DNA of 64,000 nucleotides from an uncultured Chitinophagaceae bacterium. Its GTDB lineage: Bacteria > Bacteroidota > Bacteroidia > Chitinophagales > Chitinophagaceae. The notes beneath the pieces were generated by a model. That model saw nothing but the letters and a program-made list of their open reading frames with translations, made no database searches and had not been told where the DNA came from. Location: the NCBI GenBank assembly GCA_937981995.1, contig CALJNC010000009.1:33917-97916 (forward strand). Direction: 5' to 3'. Position 1 is the stretch's first letter; every line of letters begins with the position of its first letter. This document shows positions 27,296 to 37,698 of the stretch, piece after piece. Both the position numbers and the translations under genes were made by a program.

Positions 27296-28438
27296 ATGAA
27301 CGAATACTTTCAATCCATATTAAAATATATTCTCTTCCCAATATCCATACTCTATGGTATAATAATTTGGCTACGGAATAAACTATACGATGCGGGTTTA
27401 TTTTCTTCATTAAGCTTTGATGCTATCCCGGTAATAAGTGTAGGAAACTTATCAGTTGGTGGCACAGGCAAATCTCCCCATATTGAATATTTAGTGCGAT
27501 TGCTTTCTCGTAAGTTTCATACTGCCACGTTAAGCCGTGGCTACGGTCGTTCTACTAAAGGATTCAGAATAGCTAATGAAAATGCTGATGCTAGAAGCAT
27601 AGGCGATGAGCCCTATCAGTTTAAAAGAAAATTTGAAAATATACTAGTAGCTGTAGGCGAAGACAGGGTAACTGCTATTCCAGAATTATTGCAACACGCT
27701 CCATATATCGAAACTATTTTACTAGACGATGCGTTTCAACACAGAAGCGTAAAACCTGGATTAAATATTTTACTTACTGAATACGACAAACCCTATACCA
27801 AGGATTATATTTTGCCTTTGGGCAGATTACGCGAAAGCCGAAAAGCAGCAAAGCGAGCCGACATCATTATCATTACCAAGTGCCCCAATGATTTAAGCGT
27901 AGCTGATAAGGAAACTTTTATTACAACATTAAATGCCGAGGAAAGTCAATCAATCTTTTTTACAAGAATTGAATACGATCAACCTAGCTCACTTTTAAAC
28001 AATAACATAAATTTTAATAAGGAAACAAACGCCGTAACATTTTCGGGCATAGCAAATGCCAAACCCTTTATAGACCGAGTACAAAGCTTAACAAAGGAGG
28101 TACATGAACTAAGCTATAAGGACCATCATTACTTTACAACCGAGGACGTAAAAGAGCTGAATGAAACCTTTCAATACATTAAGAACGAGAATAAATGTAT
28201 CTTTGTAACTGAAAAGGACGCTACCCGTCTTTTGTTACACGAAGAACTACTTTTAAAATTCAATTTACCCATAGTAGTAATTCCCATACGCATTTCTTTT
28301 TTGTTTGATGAAGGAGAACAGTTTGACAAACTGCTCAATGAGTATGTTTATTCTTACTTTCCGGTAATTGAAAATCAAGATGTGCCTGAAATAATAAGTG
28401 ATGAAGATTTAATGGTGGACTATGAAGAAGTATTATAA
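27296..28438 (+). CDS. lpxK: Tetraacyldisaccharide 4'-kinase
   Basis: Phosphorylates the 4' position of the lipid A disaccharide precursor with ATP at the inner membrane, the sixth step of lipid A synthesis. Marks are the N-terminal membrane-associated helix (YILFPISILYGIIIWLRNKLYDAG), the P-loop SVGGTGKSP at about 53-61, TLSRGYGRSTKGF, and LLDDAFQHRSVKPGLNILL. The length of 380 aa is slightly above the usual 330-350 because of an acidic C-terminal extension (VPEIISDEDLMVDYEEVL). It shows that the cell makes lipid A. Confidence 0.95.
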   Translation: MNEYFQSILKYILFPISILYGIIIWLRNKLYDAGLFSSLSFDAIPVISVGNLSVGGTGKSPHIEYLVRLLSRKFHTATLSRGYGRSTKGFRIANENADARSIGDEPYQFKRKFENILVAVGEDRVTAIPELLQHAPYIETILLDDAFQHRSVKPGLNILLTEYDKPYTKDYILPLGRLRESRKAAKRADIIIITKCPNDLSVADKETFITTLNAEESQSIFFTRIEYDQPSSLLNNNINFNKETNAVTFSGIANAKPFIDRVQSLTKEVHELSYKDHHYFTTEDVKELNETFQYIKNENKCIFVTEKDATRLLLHEELLLKFNLPIVVIPIRISFLFDEGEQFDKLLNEYVYSYFPVIENQDVPEIISDEDLMVDYEEVL

Positions 28439-28537
28439 TCTGATATAAATAAAAGTAAGTCATAAGACTGAAACTAATTAGCTGCGATTAGAATACAAAA
28501 CCAAGTACTGCGACTAAGTACTAAAGACAAACAAATA

Positions 28538-30562
28538 ATGACAAAAAAAAGAAAAAAAGCGCGCCATAGCAGTGCGATGAAAAATAAGAAAAAAAAGAAA
28601 GGAACACAAGGTGCTCCTGGTAAAAAAAGAGGATCAGGCAAAGGTCAATTTTCTCCTTCTGTTACAGGTGTAATAGATTTTGCACCACATGGTGTAGCAT
28701 TTGTAATGGTAGACGGCATGACAGTAGATATAAAAATTGCTAAAAATGATACTAAAAATGCATTACCTGGTGATACAGTTGAAGCAACCATTACTCGCAT
28801 AGGCAAATCAAATAAACGACCACACGGCAAAGTATTACGTGTAGTAAAACGAGCAAACCAACAGTTAATTTGCCGTTTAGATATGGGCGAAAAACACATT
28901 TTTGCGATACCCGAAAATGAAAAATTCCCTAATGATATTTTTATACCTAAAAAGCCAGCCAATTTAAAAACAGGCGACCGCTGCTTAGTACAAATAACGG
29001 ATTGGCACCCTAAATCTAAGAACCCCGTTGGAGAAGTATTAGAATCTTTTGCAGGGCAAGACATTCATGACATTGCCATGAAAGAAATTTTATTAGAGCA
29101 AGGTTTCCCTTTATCATTCCCTGAAGAGGTAATGAAGGAAACAGCTGCAATGAAATTTGAAATTACAAAAGAAGATTTAGCGGAGCGTAGAGATATGCGC
29201 GATACATTTACAATTACAATTGATCCATTTGACGCAAAGGACTTTGATGATGCAATTAGCTACAAAGATTTAGGCGATGGAAAAATTGAATTGGGTGTAC
29301 ACATAGCCGATGTGGCGCATTATGTAAGACCAGGAACAGCTTTAGATAAGGAAGCATACGCTCGAGCTACAAGCGTTTATTTACCAGATAGAGTTTCTCC
29401 AATGCTACCTGAGAAAATTAGTAATGAGCTATGTTCGCTGAGGCCCAATGAAGATAAATTTACTTTTTCTACAGTATTTATCCTGGATAAAAAACTAGAA
29501 ATTATTGATGCTTGGATTGGCAGAACGGTTACCCACTCTAACCATAGATTTACCTATGAAGATGTACAAGAAATATTAGAAGGTAATGAAGGCGAGTATA
29601 AGAAAGAAGTACTTGCGATGAATGAAATTTCACGCAACTTACGTAAAAAGCGATTTGATAAAGGTGCCATTAATTTTGCAAGTAGCGAAGTTCGATTCAG
29701 ACTAGACGATAAAGGAAACCCTATTGAGCTTGTTGTGAAAACAAGTCAAGCATCTCATCAACTAATTGAAGAGATGATGCTCTTGGCTAATAGAACTACG
29801 GCAGAATATATTGGTCAACAAAAAAAGAAAAATAAACAATTACAATATCCATACCGCATACACGATGCACCAGATTTAGATCGATTAATCCCTTTCACAA
29901 AATTTGCAGGTAAGTTTGGTTACAATTTTGACCTCACGGATAATCATACGATTGTAAGATCATTTAATAGCATGATCGAAAAATCAAAAGGTGTACCTGA
30001 GCATCAAATACTGCATACACTAGGTATACGCACAATGGCTAAAGCAATTTACTCCACCAATAATATTGGACATTACGGCTTAGGATTTTCTGATTATTCC
30101 CACTTTACATCTCCCATCCGACGTTACCCCGATGTAATTGCACATCGCGTACTTTGGAATGAGTTACAAGGTATAAAACAAGATTTTACCAAGAAGAACC
30201 AAGCGGAAGAGCAGTGTGCTCATTGTAGCGAACAAGAGCGTGCGGCAACAAGTTGTGAACGAACTGGAAATAAATACAAGCAAGTACAGTTTATGGAACA
30301 ATACATAGGCGAAGAATTTGAAGGTGTTATTAGCGGTGTTGCTAGTTTTGGATTTTGGTGTCAAACAATTGACCATATGTGCGAAGGTTTAATAAGCGTA
30401 CGTGAGCTAGAAGAAGAATTTATCTTTGACGAAGAAAACTATATGCTTATTGGCAAAACAAGCAAACGTAAATTCCAAATGGGACAAAAAATCAGGATTC
30501 AAGTTGCTGCAGCTAATTTAAGCAAGCGTCAGTTGGATTATGATTTGGTGGAAGAAGATTAA
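28538..30562 (+). CDS. rnr: Ribonuclease R
   Basis: A 674-aa 3'-to-5' exoribonuclease of the RNB family that degrades structured RNA. It starts with a very lysine-rich stretch (about residues 1-35), then cold-shock OB folds (about 40-170), the RNB catalytic domain with the acidic metal cluster IDPFDAKDFDDAIS at 228-241, the motif HFTSPIRRYPDVIAHR, and a C-terminal S1 domain (about 590-672). E. coli RNase R is longer and carries its lysine-rich stretch at the C-terminus; here the basic region is at the N-terminus. It lies about 100 bases after lpxK. Confidence 0.95.
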   Translation: MTKKRKKARHSSAMKNKKKKKGTQGAPGKKRGSGKGQFSPSVTGVIDFAPHGVAFVMVDGMTVDIKIAKNDTKNALPGDTVEATITRIGKSNKRPHGKVLRVVKRANQQLICRLDMGEKHIFAIPENEKFPNDIFIPKKPANLKTGDRCLVQITDWHPKSKNPVGEVLESFAGQDIHDIAMKEILLEQGFPLSFPEEVMKETAAMKFEITKEDLAERRDMRDTFTITIDPFDAKDFDDAISYKDLGDGKIELGVHIADVAHYVRPGTALDKEAYARATSVYLPDRVSPMLPEKISNELCSLRPNEDKFTFSTVFILDKKLEIIDAWIGRTVTHSNHRFTYEDVQEILEGNEGEYKKEVLAMNEISRNLRKKRFDKGAINFASSEVRFRLDDKGNPIELVVKTSQASHQLIEEMMLLANRTTAEYIGQQKKKNKQLQYPYRIHDAPDLDRLIPFTKFAGKFGYNFDLTDNHTIVRSFNSMIEKSKGVPEHQILHTLGIRTMAKAIYSTNNIGHYGLGFSDYSHFTSPIRRYPDVIAHRVLWNELQGIKQDFTKKNQAEEQCAHCSEQERAATSCERTGNKYKQVQFMEQYIGEEFEGVISGVASFGFWCQTIDHMCEGLISVRELEEEFIFDEENYMLIGKTSKRKFQMGQKIRIQVAAANLSKRQLDYDLVEED

Positions 30563-30629
30563 TTTTTATTCATTTAACCACAATGGTTCAGAAAATCAGT
30601 AGTTTCGAATAAGTATAAAACACAACTCC

Positions 30630-31301
30630 ATGAAACTATTCATTACCCTTTCTATAATTTTACTCACTTCCAGCAATCTGACTTTTGCGCAGAAAAATAA
30701 ATGTGTTAGACAAGCAAATTTTGGTACTGCCAAAATTTGCCTACCTCAAATAGATGGCTATGAGGAGTGTTATACATATCCAATTATTAAAGAACTGGCG
30801 GATAAGACAGAGGTACCTGCTAATAATGTTTTAGGTTATTATATAAACAATAAAATATTTAGTAAAAAAGATAGTTTAGGCATTATAAACTATGATGATT
30901 TTTTTAAAGTGTATGCCACCAAACAGATCAAAGACGTAAAAGCAGATGCGAGCCTTTTAAAAAGTCTGAAAGAGATGTTTGACAAGCAATTTATTAAAGA
31001 AAATTGGGAAGAGATATCAAAGGATATTGATCAATTAGGTAATAATACAAAAATTGGAGTGCCAACCGTCATTGAAGACTACTCTATTAATAAAAAGTCT
31101 TTTACCTTTATTATGCTTGCAAAATATGACCCTGAAGGCCAAGAGCCATACACAGTCGCTATGACCATAAATGCATATATAAATGCAGATAGATTAATAT
31201 GGATGGCGTATTATCTAAATTATGAAAACTTAGAAACTATAGTAAGGTTAAAGAAAAATTCTAACCGAATATTAAACGAATTAATTATGGCAGGTCAATA
31301 A
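30630..31301 (+). CDS. Secreted protein of unknown function
   Basis: A 223-aa protein with a signal peptide (MKLFITLSIILLTSSNLTFAQ). The mature part has three cysteines within the first 30 residues (KCVRQ, AKICLP, EECYTY), a charged helical middle (KSLKEMFDKQFIKENWEEI) and a beta-rich C-terminal half. No known domain was recognised. It follows the RNase R gene after 67 bases on the same strand, and 115 unremarkable bases separate it from the convergent M1 peptidase gene. Confidence 0.7.
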   Translation: MKLFITLSIILLTSSNLTFAQKNKCVRQANFGTAKICLPQIDGYEECYTYPIIKELADKTEVPANNVLGYYINNKIFSKKDSLGIINYDDFFKVYATKQIKDVKADASLLKSLKEMFDKQFIKENWEEISKDIDQLGNNTKIGVPTVIEDYSINKKSFTFIMLAKYDPEGQEPYTVAMTINAYINADRLIWMAYYLNYENLETIVRLKKNSNRILNELIMAGQ

Positions 31302-31416
31302 TTTACACTTGCGTTGAAATTATCTCAGAGTGAGTATCAACACTTAAACAAGCGCAAATTGCATCATCTGTTCAACTATTGTAAGCAAGGACACAAGAAT
31401 TTAATAGAATTATAAA

Positions 31417-34377
31417 CTATTTAAATATCAACTTACTAAGGGACTGTTGCGTACGTAGAAAATCTATTTTATTAGTAGATAAAGAAAAAGAAATCTGACG
31501 ACTAAAACGGTTGGTTGAATAAACAGACTCAGTATAGTTTTTAAAGTCTCTACTAAGCACCAATGGTATTTTTAGCTGCAAAACATCACTTAATAAATTA
31601 AACTGTACCCCACCTTCAAATAGCATTTTACTACCACTAGGATTCAGCATAGATGCATTGCCAAAGGAAGCAGCATTAAAAAACACCTGCGGTAACCATT
31701 TATATTTAAGCGGAATATCTGAGCGTAGATTAACCGCCACTAACCAATCATCGGATTGCCCTAATGGATTTGACAAAAACGAAGTGCGCGTAGCAAAGCC
31801 TCCTTCCTTAGACATTACTTGCTGTCCCTTCCACCCATCGCGTTCATTTCGTCCAATGAAAACATTTTCATATGCATAATCATTTTGAGCGGTTGGCGTT
31901 ACATTCAAAAAATATGGCTCTACATCAAAGTAAGAAGATGAGTTATTTAAGTAAAAGAATTTACCAGCATACGCTCTAAGATAAAACGCTTTCTTAGGAA
32001 TAAAATAATCAATCTTAATATTCCCTTCAGCGCTTAACTTACTTATATCACTGGTTGTCTCGTATTGAAAATTATAACTGAATGGATTAAAGGTTCTATT
32101 ATTTTTGTGAGAATAGTTTACTCTAAATAAATTTTGCTTCTCGTAGCTACCCACACTTGCCCTAAAAATACTGTCTACAGGATCTTGGGTAAACTCAAAG
32201 TCTTGTGTGCCTGTATGAAAGTAATTCAATGTTACACTACGCTCAATTGGGCTGCGAAGGTTTTTCTTTGGCAGCTCAAAAACTAAGCGAGGATTTATTT
32301 TATACCACCTTGGATAAATCGCTTGGCTTAAATTTCTACTAGTAGAATCATCACTAAATGTAGCGCCATGCAAGGAAGCCGTTACACGATAGAAATTCTT
32401 TTTGGGATAAAAACTATAACCCATAAAACCAGTACCGATTAAATACTTAGAACGAAAACTATACAAAGGCGAAAACGCAAACTGAAATTGCTTATTGGGA
32501 ATAGTCAAATTATGTAACACAATGCCTGCCATGGTTCTATCATAATGGTTAAAGCCTACAGCTGGTAGTAAGTATGCTTTATTCTTACCTGGCTTTAAAA
32601 CACTTGAGCCAATACCTAATTTTGGTAAATTACCATTTAAAAACTTGGCAGGATTATAGGTATTATTTGCTTTATTAATCTCAGGTATCCAGTTTTTGTA
32701 ATCTACTACATATCGCACACCTTCCTCTTTAGGCAATGTTGTTTCGCCATTCCAAACCCAGTTCATACTAGTAATTTGAGAATCTTTTACTCCATATACA
32801 GGTACGGGATAGCTTGTAGCTCCAAATTTATCTTTTAATTTAATGCGTACTTTGTCTCCTTCAATTTTTACTGATTTAATTTTAAAATCTATTGGGTTAG
32901 GACTTTTAATTAAGTCATCAAAAAACCAAGCAATATTCTTTTGCGTATTACGCTGCATGGATTCCCTAAAATCGGAAGGTGAAGGATGTTTTAAATTCCA
33001 ATTTTTAAAATAATGTTTAATACCATTGCTAAAATCTTCTTTGCTCATAAAACCCTCAAGGTATTCTAATGCTTTGGCTGCTTTGGCATATACCACTCCG
33101 CCATAATTGGAGCTTAAATACTCCTCCGATGGAAGCTCAATAGGTTGATCATTATGGATATGCCCATTCAACATATACACAACACCATTGCCACCACTTG
33201 CAGCAATAGGAACTTTTTTCTTCCTTAGTTCCTCTACCACCTTTGCTTCATAAAAAGAATTTACACCTTCATCCATCCAAGGATGCACACGTTCATTGCT
33301 TCCTAAGATTCCTTGAAACCAGTTATGTCCAGCTTCATGAACGATTACAATATTAACGGTTGGCTCATCAGGCAAGGAGCCAATAATTGCAATGTTAGGA
33401 TACTCCATTCCGCCACCGGCATACAAAGGTCCATCTACTATACTTATTTGATTGTAAGGATACTCTCCTACTTCTTTGGATAAATACTTTGCTGTTTCTG
33501 CTAAGGCTATTGCACTGGTTGCATACTTCGCCTTATTTTGAGGGGTGTAGTAAGCATAAGCGGTACACTTTTTACCCGAGGGCAATTTAAATTCTTCTTT
33601 TAATACTTTAAAATTCTTATCTGCAAACCAGGCAAAGTCATGTACGTTTTTTTGCTTGAGCTTAACGGTCTTTAATACCTTACGATCATCAGTATTTGTC
33701 GAGCCAATTTGCAAGTTTACATTTTCGTTATCATATTGCACATCTCCTGTTGACGCCAAAACATATTTAGCAGGTAAAGTAACCTCCACATCATAATCGC
33801 CGTACTCATAATAAAACTCTCCTTGATCAAGGTAAGGCATCATATGCCAACCATCCTTATCGTAAACCGCTGGTTTAGGGTACCATTGTGTGATTTGATA
33901 ACTCTGACCAATATGCCCTAGACGAGAAACATTTTTAGGAATCACAACTCTAAAAGGTGTTTCAATATTTATGGATGCACCTGGTAATAAAGGTTCTACT
34001 AATTCTAAAAAAACAATATCATCATTATCGTTATATCTACTATAATTTAAAGGAAGATCATTTGCTTTAAAAGAAAGGCTATCTATAAATCCTTTTTCAT
34101 ACTTGTTACTATAGTAAAAATCTGTATCACCATCTTCTACTTTTTGCTTAGCAAAAGCTGTGTGGTCATGCTTGTAAGCATTAGGGTATAAATGCATAAA
34201 AATATACTCCAGCGTATCTGGCGAGTTATTAGTGTACAACATCTCCTGATACCCGCGCAGGATATGACTTTTGTCATCCAAGCTTACTCTAATTTTATGA
34301 TCAACTTTTTGTTGCCAATATGCATTTGCGGTGTGCGTAAAAAGTACGCACAAAAAAATAGTTGTTAGAAATCTCAT
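31417..34377 (-). CDS. M1 family metallopeptidase with barrel-like C-terminal half
   Basis: A 986-aa protein with a signal peptide (MRFLTTIFLCVLFTHTANA). The zinc site of M1 aminopeptidases is complete: HEAGH at 347-351 and Glu370 in WMDEG, 18 residues later; the substrate-binding GGMEY lies at 322-326. The peptidase part ends near residue 570. Residues about 575-986 consist of alternating aromatic and hydrophobic beta strands (LVFELPKKNLRSPIERSVTLNYF, NLFRVNYSHKNNRTF, FYLRAYAGKFFYL) and look like an outer-membrane barrel. The enzyme is probably tethered at the outer membrane. Last gene of a tight five-gene run, two bases after the sugar transferase gene. Confidence 0.88.
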   Translation of the reverse strand: MRFLTTIFLCVLFTHTANAYWQQKVDHKIRVSLDDKSHILRGYQEMLYTNNSPDTLEYIFMHLYPNAYKHDHTAFAKQKVEDGDTDFYYSNKYEKGFIDSLSFKANDLPLNYSRYNDNDDIVFLELVEPLLPGASINIETPFRVVIPKNVSRLGHIGQSYQITQWYPKPAVYDKDGWHMMPYLDQGEFYYEYGDYDVEVTLPAKYVLASTGDVQYDNENVNLQIGSTNTDDRKVLKTVKLKQKNVHDFAWFADKNFKVLKEEFKLPSGKKCTAYAYYTPQNKAKYATSAIALAETAKYLSKEVGEYPYNQISIVDGPLYAGGGMEYPNIAIIGSLPDEPTVNIVIVHEAGHNWFQGILGSNERVHPWMDEGVNSFYEAKVVEELRKKKVPIAASGGNGVVYMLNGHIHNDQPIELPSEEYLSSNYGGVVYAKAAKALEYLEGFMSKEDFSNGIKHYFKNWNLKHPSPSDFRESMQRNTQKNIAWFFDDLIKSPNPIDFKIKSVKIEGDKVRIKLKDKFGATSYPVPVYGVKDSQITSMNWVWNGETTLPKEEGVRYVVDYKNWIPEINKANNTYNPAKFLNGNLPKLGIGSSVLKPGKNKAYLLPAVGFNHYDRTMAGIVLHNLTIPNKQFQFAFSPLYSFRSKYLIGTGFMGYSFYPKKNFYRVTASLHGATFSDDSTSRNLSQAIYPRWYKINPRLVFELPKKNLRSPIERSVTLNYFHTGTQDFEFTQDPVDSIFRASVGSYEKQNLFRVNYSHKNNRTFNPFSYNFQYETTSDISKLSAEGNIKIDYFIPKKAFYLRAYAGKFFYLNNSSSYFDVEPYFLNVTPTAQNDYAYENVFIGRNERDGWKGQQVMSKEGGFATRTSFLSNPLGQSDDWLVAVNLRSDIPLKYKWLPQVFFNAASFGNASMLNPSGSKMLFEGGVQFNLLSDVLQLKIPLVLSRDFKNYTESVYSTNRFSRQISFSLSTNKIDFLRTQQSLSKLIFK

Positions 34378-34379
34378 GT

Positions 34380-35801
34380 TTATTTTCCTCTACCCTGCAA
34401 GATAACCAAAATGGTGTAAAGCATAATCTTTATATCTAATCCCATGCTGCAGTTTTTTATGTACAACAAGTCATAGCGCATACGCTCAATCATTTCTTTG
34501 GTATTTTCGGCGTAGCCAAATTTTACCATACCCCATGAGGTTAAACCCGGTTTAACTTGGTGCAAATAGCGGTAATGCGGGTGTGTTTGTGATATAATAT
34601 CAATAAAATATTTACGCTCCGGCCTTGGACCAACCAAGGTCATTTCACCACGTAAAATATTAATAAACTGCGGCAGCTCATCAATGCGCCATTTGCGCAT
34701 AAGCTTACCCCACTTTGTAATACGAGGATCGTGCTCACTTGACAATTGTGGGCCGGCATCCTCTGCATTTACTAACATGGATCGAAATTTATAAATCCAA
34801 AACGGTTCGCCGTATAAACCAATTCGTTGTTGCTTATAAAATATAGCTCCTGGCGAAGAGAGTTTTACCTTGATAGCAGAAAATAGATACAATGGACTTA
34901 AACATATCAGCACGAGTATAGAAGCTACAATATCAAATGCTCTTTTAAACACTCGCTGCCAGTCAGGCATTAACTCAGGATAAATTTCTATTAACACTGC
35001 GCCAAATACATTGCTTGTACGTACTGAACCAGAAATAATATCATAAGAATCTGGTGTGATTTTTATTACTACTTTTCTATGCGAAAGCTGAGAAAGTATT
35101 TTTTCTAAGCGATGATGCTCACTTGTATCTAAAGCTATTATCACCTCTTCTATTTGATGTTTATCTATTATACTTTCAAGCTCTGTTATACTGCCCAACT
35201 TGGGCAGGTAAGACGACAAACCATTGCTACCATTAGCATCAGCATATACAAATCCTTTGAAAGAGTAGCCTAGCTGAACTGTATTTTCTTTTATGTCTTT
35301 ATAAAGCTTTACTGCCAATTGATTCCCACCTATAATCAGCGTATTGTTACCAAATCGACCTTTATTAATATCTCGCTTTACACCATTCAGTACAAATACT
35401 CTAAATATAGAAGTAGCAATAAATTGAATTAGCAAGTATCCTAAATAAGCCTTGGCATAATAATTAGAAGTAAGATTTACATCATTAAATACTGCATACG
35501 CTGAAATAAAGCCAACTCCTATAGCAGAAATGATTAATGTGCGTAATATTTCACTTACACGAGATTTTCGGTAGGGATTATAATAAGCGCCAGAAAATAA
35601 ATGAAACACCAACCAAATACATGGAATAACAAGAAATGCCAATAAATAATCTTTAGAGCTTAATTCACTTATAAAGCTTGCATCAAGCGTGAAGCTTAAA
35701 TTCTTTTTACGAAAGGAAAGAAACAACAACCAAGCTACAGCAGCAGATATATAATCTACAATCGCGTACTTTAAAATTGCTTTTTTTACCTCTCTCCTCA
35801 T
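34380..35801 (-). CDS. Polyprenyl-phosphate sugar-1-phosphate transferase
   Basis: A 473-aa polyisoprenyl-phosphate hexose-1-phosphate transferase of the WbaP/WcaJ type that transfers a sugar-1-phosphate to undecaprenyl phosphate, the first step of an exopolysaccharide, capsule or O-antigen unit. It has four N-terminal membrane helices, a central Rossmann-like domain (TLIIGGNQLAVKLYKDI), and the conserved bacterial sugar transferase domain (about 280-473) with FKRAFDIVAS, YKQQRIGLYGEPFWIYKFRSM, RKWRIDELPQFINILRGEMTLVGPRPER. It is complete. No glycosyltransferase cluster surrounds it here, so the polysaccharide cannot be named. Confidence 0.93.
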   Translation of the reverse strand: MRREVKKAILKYAIVDYISAAVAWLLFLSFRKKNLSFTLDASFISELSSKDYLLAFLVIPCIWLVFHLFSGAYYNPYRKSRVSEILRTLIISAIGVGFISAYAVFNDVNLTSNYYAKAYLGYLLIQFIATSIFRVFVLNGVKRDINKGRFGNNTLIIGGNQLAVKLYKDIKENTVQLGYSFKGFVYADANGSNGLSSYLPKLGSITELESIIDKHQIEEVIIALDTSEHHRLEKILSQLSHRKVVIKITPDSYDIISGSVRTSNVFGAVLIEIYPELMPDWQRVFKRAFDIVASILVLICLSPLYLFSAIKVKLSSPGAIFYKQQRIGLYGEPFWIYKFRSMLVNAEDAGPQLSSEHDPRITKWGKLMRKWRIDELPQFINILRGEMTLVGPRPERKYFIDIISQTHPHYRYLHQVKPGLTSWGMVKFGYAENTKEMIERMRYDLLYIKNCSMGLDIKIMLYTILVILQGRGK

Positions 35802-35806
35802 TACTA

Positions 35807-36673
35807 TTATTGACTTATTATTTTAAAATTATCAATAGCCACAAAGCCACTCTTTTGACCAGGCGTAAGACCTGCTTTAATTATAAAGTTAACCTTGCTT
35901 CCGAAGTAATTCGTTGCAATGTCTGTCAGGTTTATGTAAATTTTATTCCAATCATCACTTGCCTTTACTGATAAATAGTCAACTACAATTACTGCACTTG
36001 ATGGAGTAACTAGTTGTAGCTCAAGGGTAAAAGGAATATCACACTTATAATCTACTTCTAAATAAGATTCTAAATTCTGACTAAATTGAAATTGCTGTAC
36101 AGTTATAACCTGAGCATCACGATGAATACCATCAAAATAAATTAATCCCGAGCTACTTCCTTCAAACAAATAAGGCGCCAAGCTTGTGCGTGCCATGCTT
36201 GTATCAGGACTGTTATAGGGTACAAACGAATTCCCTGTTTCGAAATCTTCTTTTAAAAGAAAATTTAAACTGTCTCGATATTGAATTACAGGTACAATGT
36301 TTTGAGTTTGAGTAGACTTAACTAATTGCCCAGTATAGGGTACATAAAAAGGATAACGCCTTCTACTCAGGCTACGGCCATTATTTTTAATACCTCCAAA
36401 AATTACAATATCCGCACTATCCGCACCTTCTTCAAATAAAACAGGTATGGTTGCGGGTAATTGAAAATTTCCAACATTAAAACTATTTACATAAACCCAT
36501 GCATCAGTAATATTATCGCTTACACTACCATGATACGCAGGGTTAGTTGATGCAATACTAAAACTATCAATTTTGATATAGCTAGGTATGGGCTCATCTG
36601 GATTTATGATATTACAGCTATAAAAGCTAAATCCAGTCATAAGAATAAGGGCTCCAAACAACAATTTCTTCAT
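35807..36673 (-). CDS. Lipoprotein of unknown function
   Basis: A 288-aa protein with a lipoprotein signal (LILMTGFSFYSCN, lipidated Cys near residue 20). The body is beta-rich. Residues about 140-288 (LLKEDFETGNSF ... GFVAIDNFKIIS) have the layout of a jelly-roll carbohydrate-binding module, as often seen in surface lipoproteins of Bacteroidota; this is inference from pattern. It ends five bases before the polyprenyl sugar transferase gene and so is probably cotranscribed with it, which suggests a role in surface polysaccharide assembly or retention. Confidence 0.68.
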   Translation of the reverse strand: MKKLLFGALILMTGFSFYSCNIINPDEPIPSYIKIDSFSIASTNPAYHGSVSDNITDAWVYVNSFNVGNFQLPATIPVLFEEGADSADIVIFGGIKNNGRSLSRRRYPFYVPYTGQLVKSTQTQNIVPVIQYRDSLNFLLKEDFETGNSFVPYNSPDTSMARTSLAPYLFEGSSSGLIYFDGIHRDAQVITVQQFQFSQNLESYLEVDYKCDIPFTLELQLVTPSSAVIVVDYLSVKASDDWNKIYINLTDIATNYFGSKVNFIIKAGLTPGQKSGFVAIDNFKIISQ

Positions 36674-36705
36674 ACTACTTTCTCTCTAACGAAAATTGAA
36701 GGTAT

Positions 36706-37683
36706 TTATTTTTCTAAAGCTTCATTAATTTTTTTCAATATTTCGTAAGCAATATCCATAGCTTGATAACCATCTCTAGCACTTACTAGCGGAGGGGTGT
36801 CATTTACTATACATTCTACAAATTTTTGAAGCTCCATACGAATGGCATTTACCTCCATTTTAGGCGGAATATTCACGCTAATTTTTCTTTTTTTACCATT
36901 TGGTAGCTCAATAGGAAAATCAAGCAGCCCCTTCTTACCATCGTCATCCGATATGGTTACAATCTCAGTTTTCTTATCAAGGAAATCTAAGCTGATATAA
37001 GCATCCTTTTGAAAAATACGAATTTTGCGCATGCTTTTGAGCGATATGCGACTTGCCGTAAGATTAGCCACACAGCCATTGGCAAACTCTAATCGCACAT
37101 TAGCAATATCAGCCGTATCGCTTATAACGTTTACGCCACTTGCCGATACTTTTTTCAAGTCGCTTTGTACCAATGAAAGAATAATATCAATATCATGAAT
37201 CATTAAATCCAACACCACGGACACATCAGTCCCTCTAGGGTTAAACTGCGCCAACCTATGCCCTTCAATAAATAAAGGCGTTATTTCTTTATCTTTTAAA
37301 GCTAAATAGGCAGGATTAAAACGTTCAACATGCCCTATTTGGCATTTAACATCAGCCTCGGTACTCATTTCCAATATTGTTTTGGCTTGCTCTATAGAGG
37401 CCGCCATTGGTTTTTCTATAAAAAGATGCTTGCCTTTGCGTATGACTTGCTCAGCTAATTCAAAATGTGTACTAGTTGTGGTAACAATATCTGCGGCATG
37501 GCATAAATCAATAAGCTCTTCAACATTCGTTGCAACAGGAACATTAAACTCATCGGCAACTTTTTGGGCTTGCGCCGAATCAATATCGTATAATCCAACT
37601 ATCTCAGCTCCTTCAACATGTTGCCACTGCTGAACGTGAATCCTTCCAAGGTGACCCGCACCAAATACACCAATTTTAATCAT
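36706..37683 (-). CDS. Gfo/Idh/MocA family oxidoreductase
   Basis: A 325-aa NAD(P)-dependent sugar or cyclitol dehydrogenase. The N-terminal Rossmann fold begins with KIGVFGAGHLGRIHVQQW and contains the family signature EKPMA (HLFIEKPMAASIEQA). The C-terminal domain contains the dinucleotide-bound substrate stretch GTDVSVVLDLMIHDIDIIL, with the His-Asp pair typical of the active site. The substrate is not predictable; its place before a lipoprotein and a polyprenyl sugar transferase points to nucleotide-sugar or surface sugar metabolism. It begins 15 bases after the ilvE stop. Confidence 0.9.
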   Translation of the reverse strand: MIKIGVFGAGHLGRIHVQQWQHVEGAEIVGLYDIDSAQAQKVADEFNVPVATNVEELIDLCHAADIVTTTSTHFELAEQVIRKGKHLFIEKPMAASIEQAKTILEMSTEADVKCQIGHVERFNPAYLALKDKEITPLFIEGHRLAQFNPRGTDVSVVLDLMIHDIDIILSLVQSDLKKVSASGVNVISDTADIANVRLEFANGCVANLTASRISLKSMRKIRIFQKDAYISLDFLDKKTEIVTISDDDGKKGLLDFPIELPNGKKRKISVNIPPKMEVNAIRMELQKFVECIVNDTPPLVSARDGYQAMDIAYEILKKINEALEK

Positions 37684-37698
37684 GAATCTGAAGCAAAA

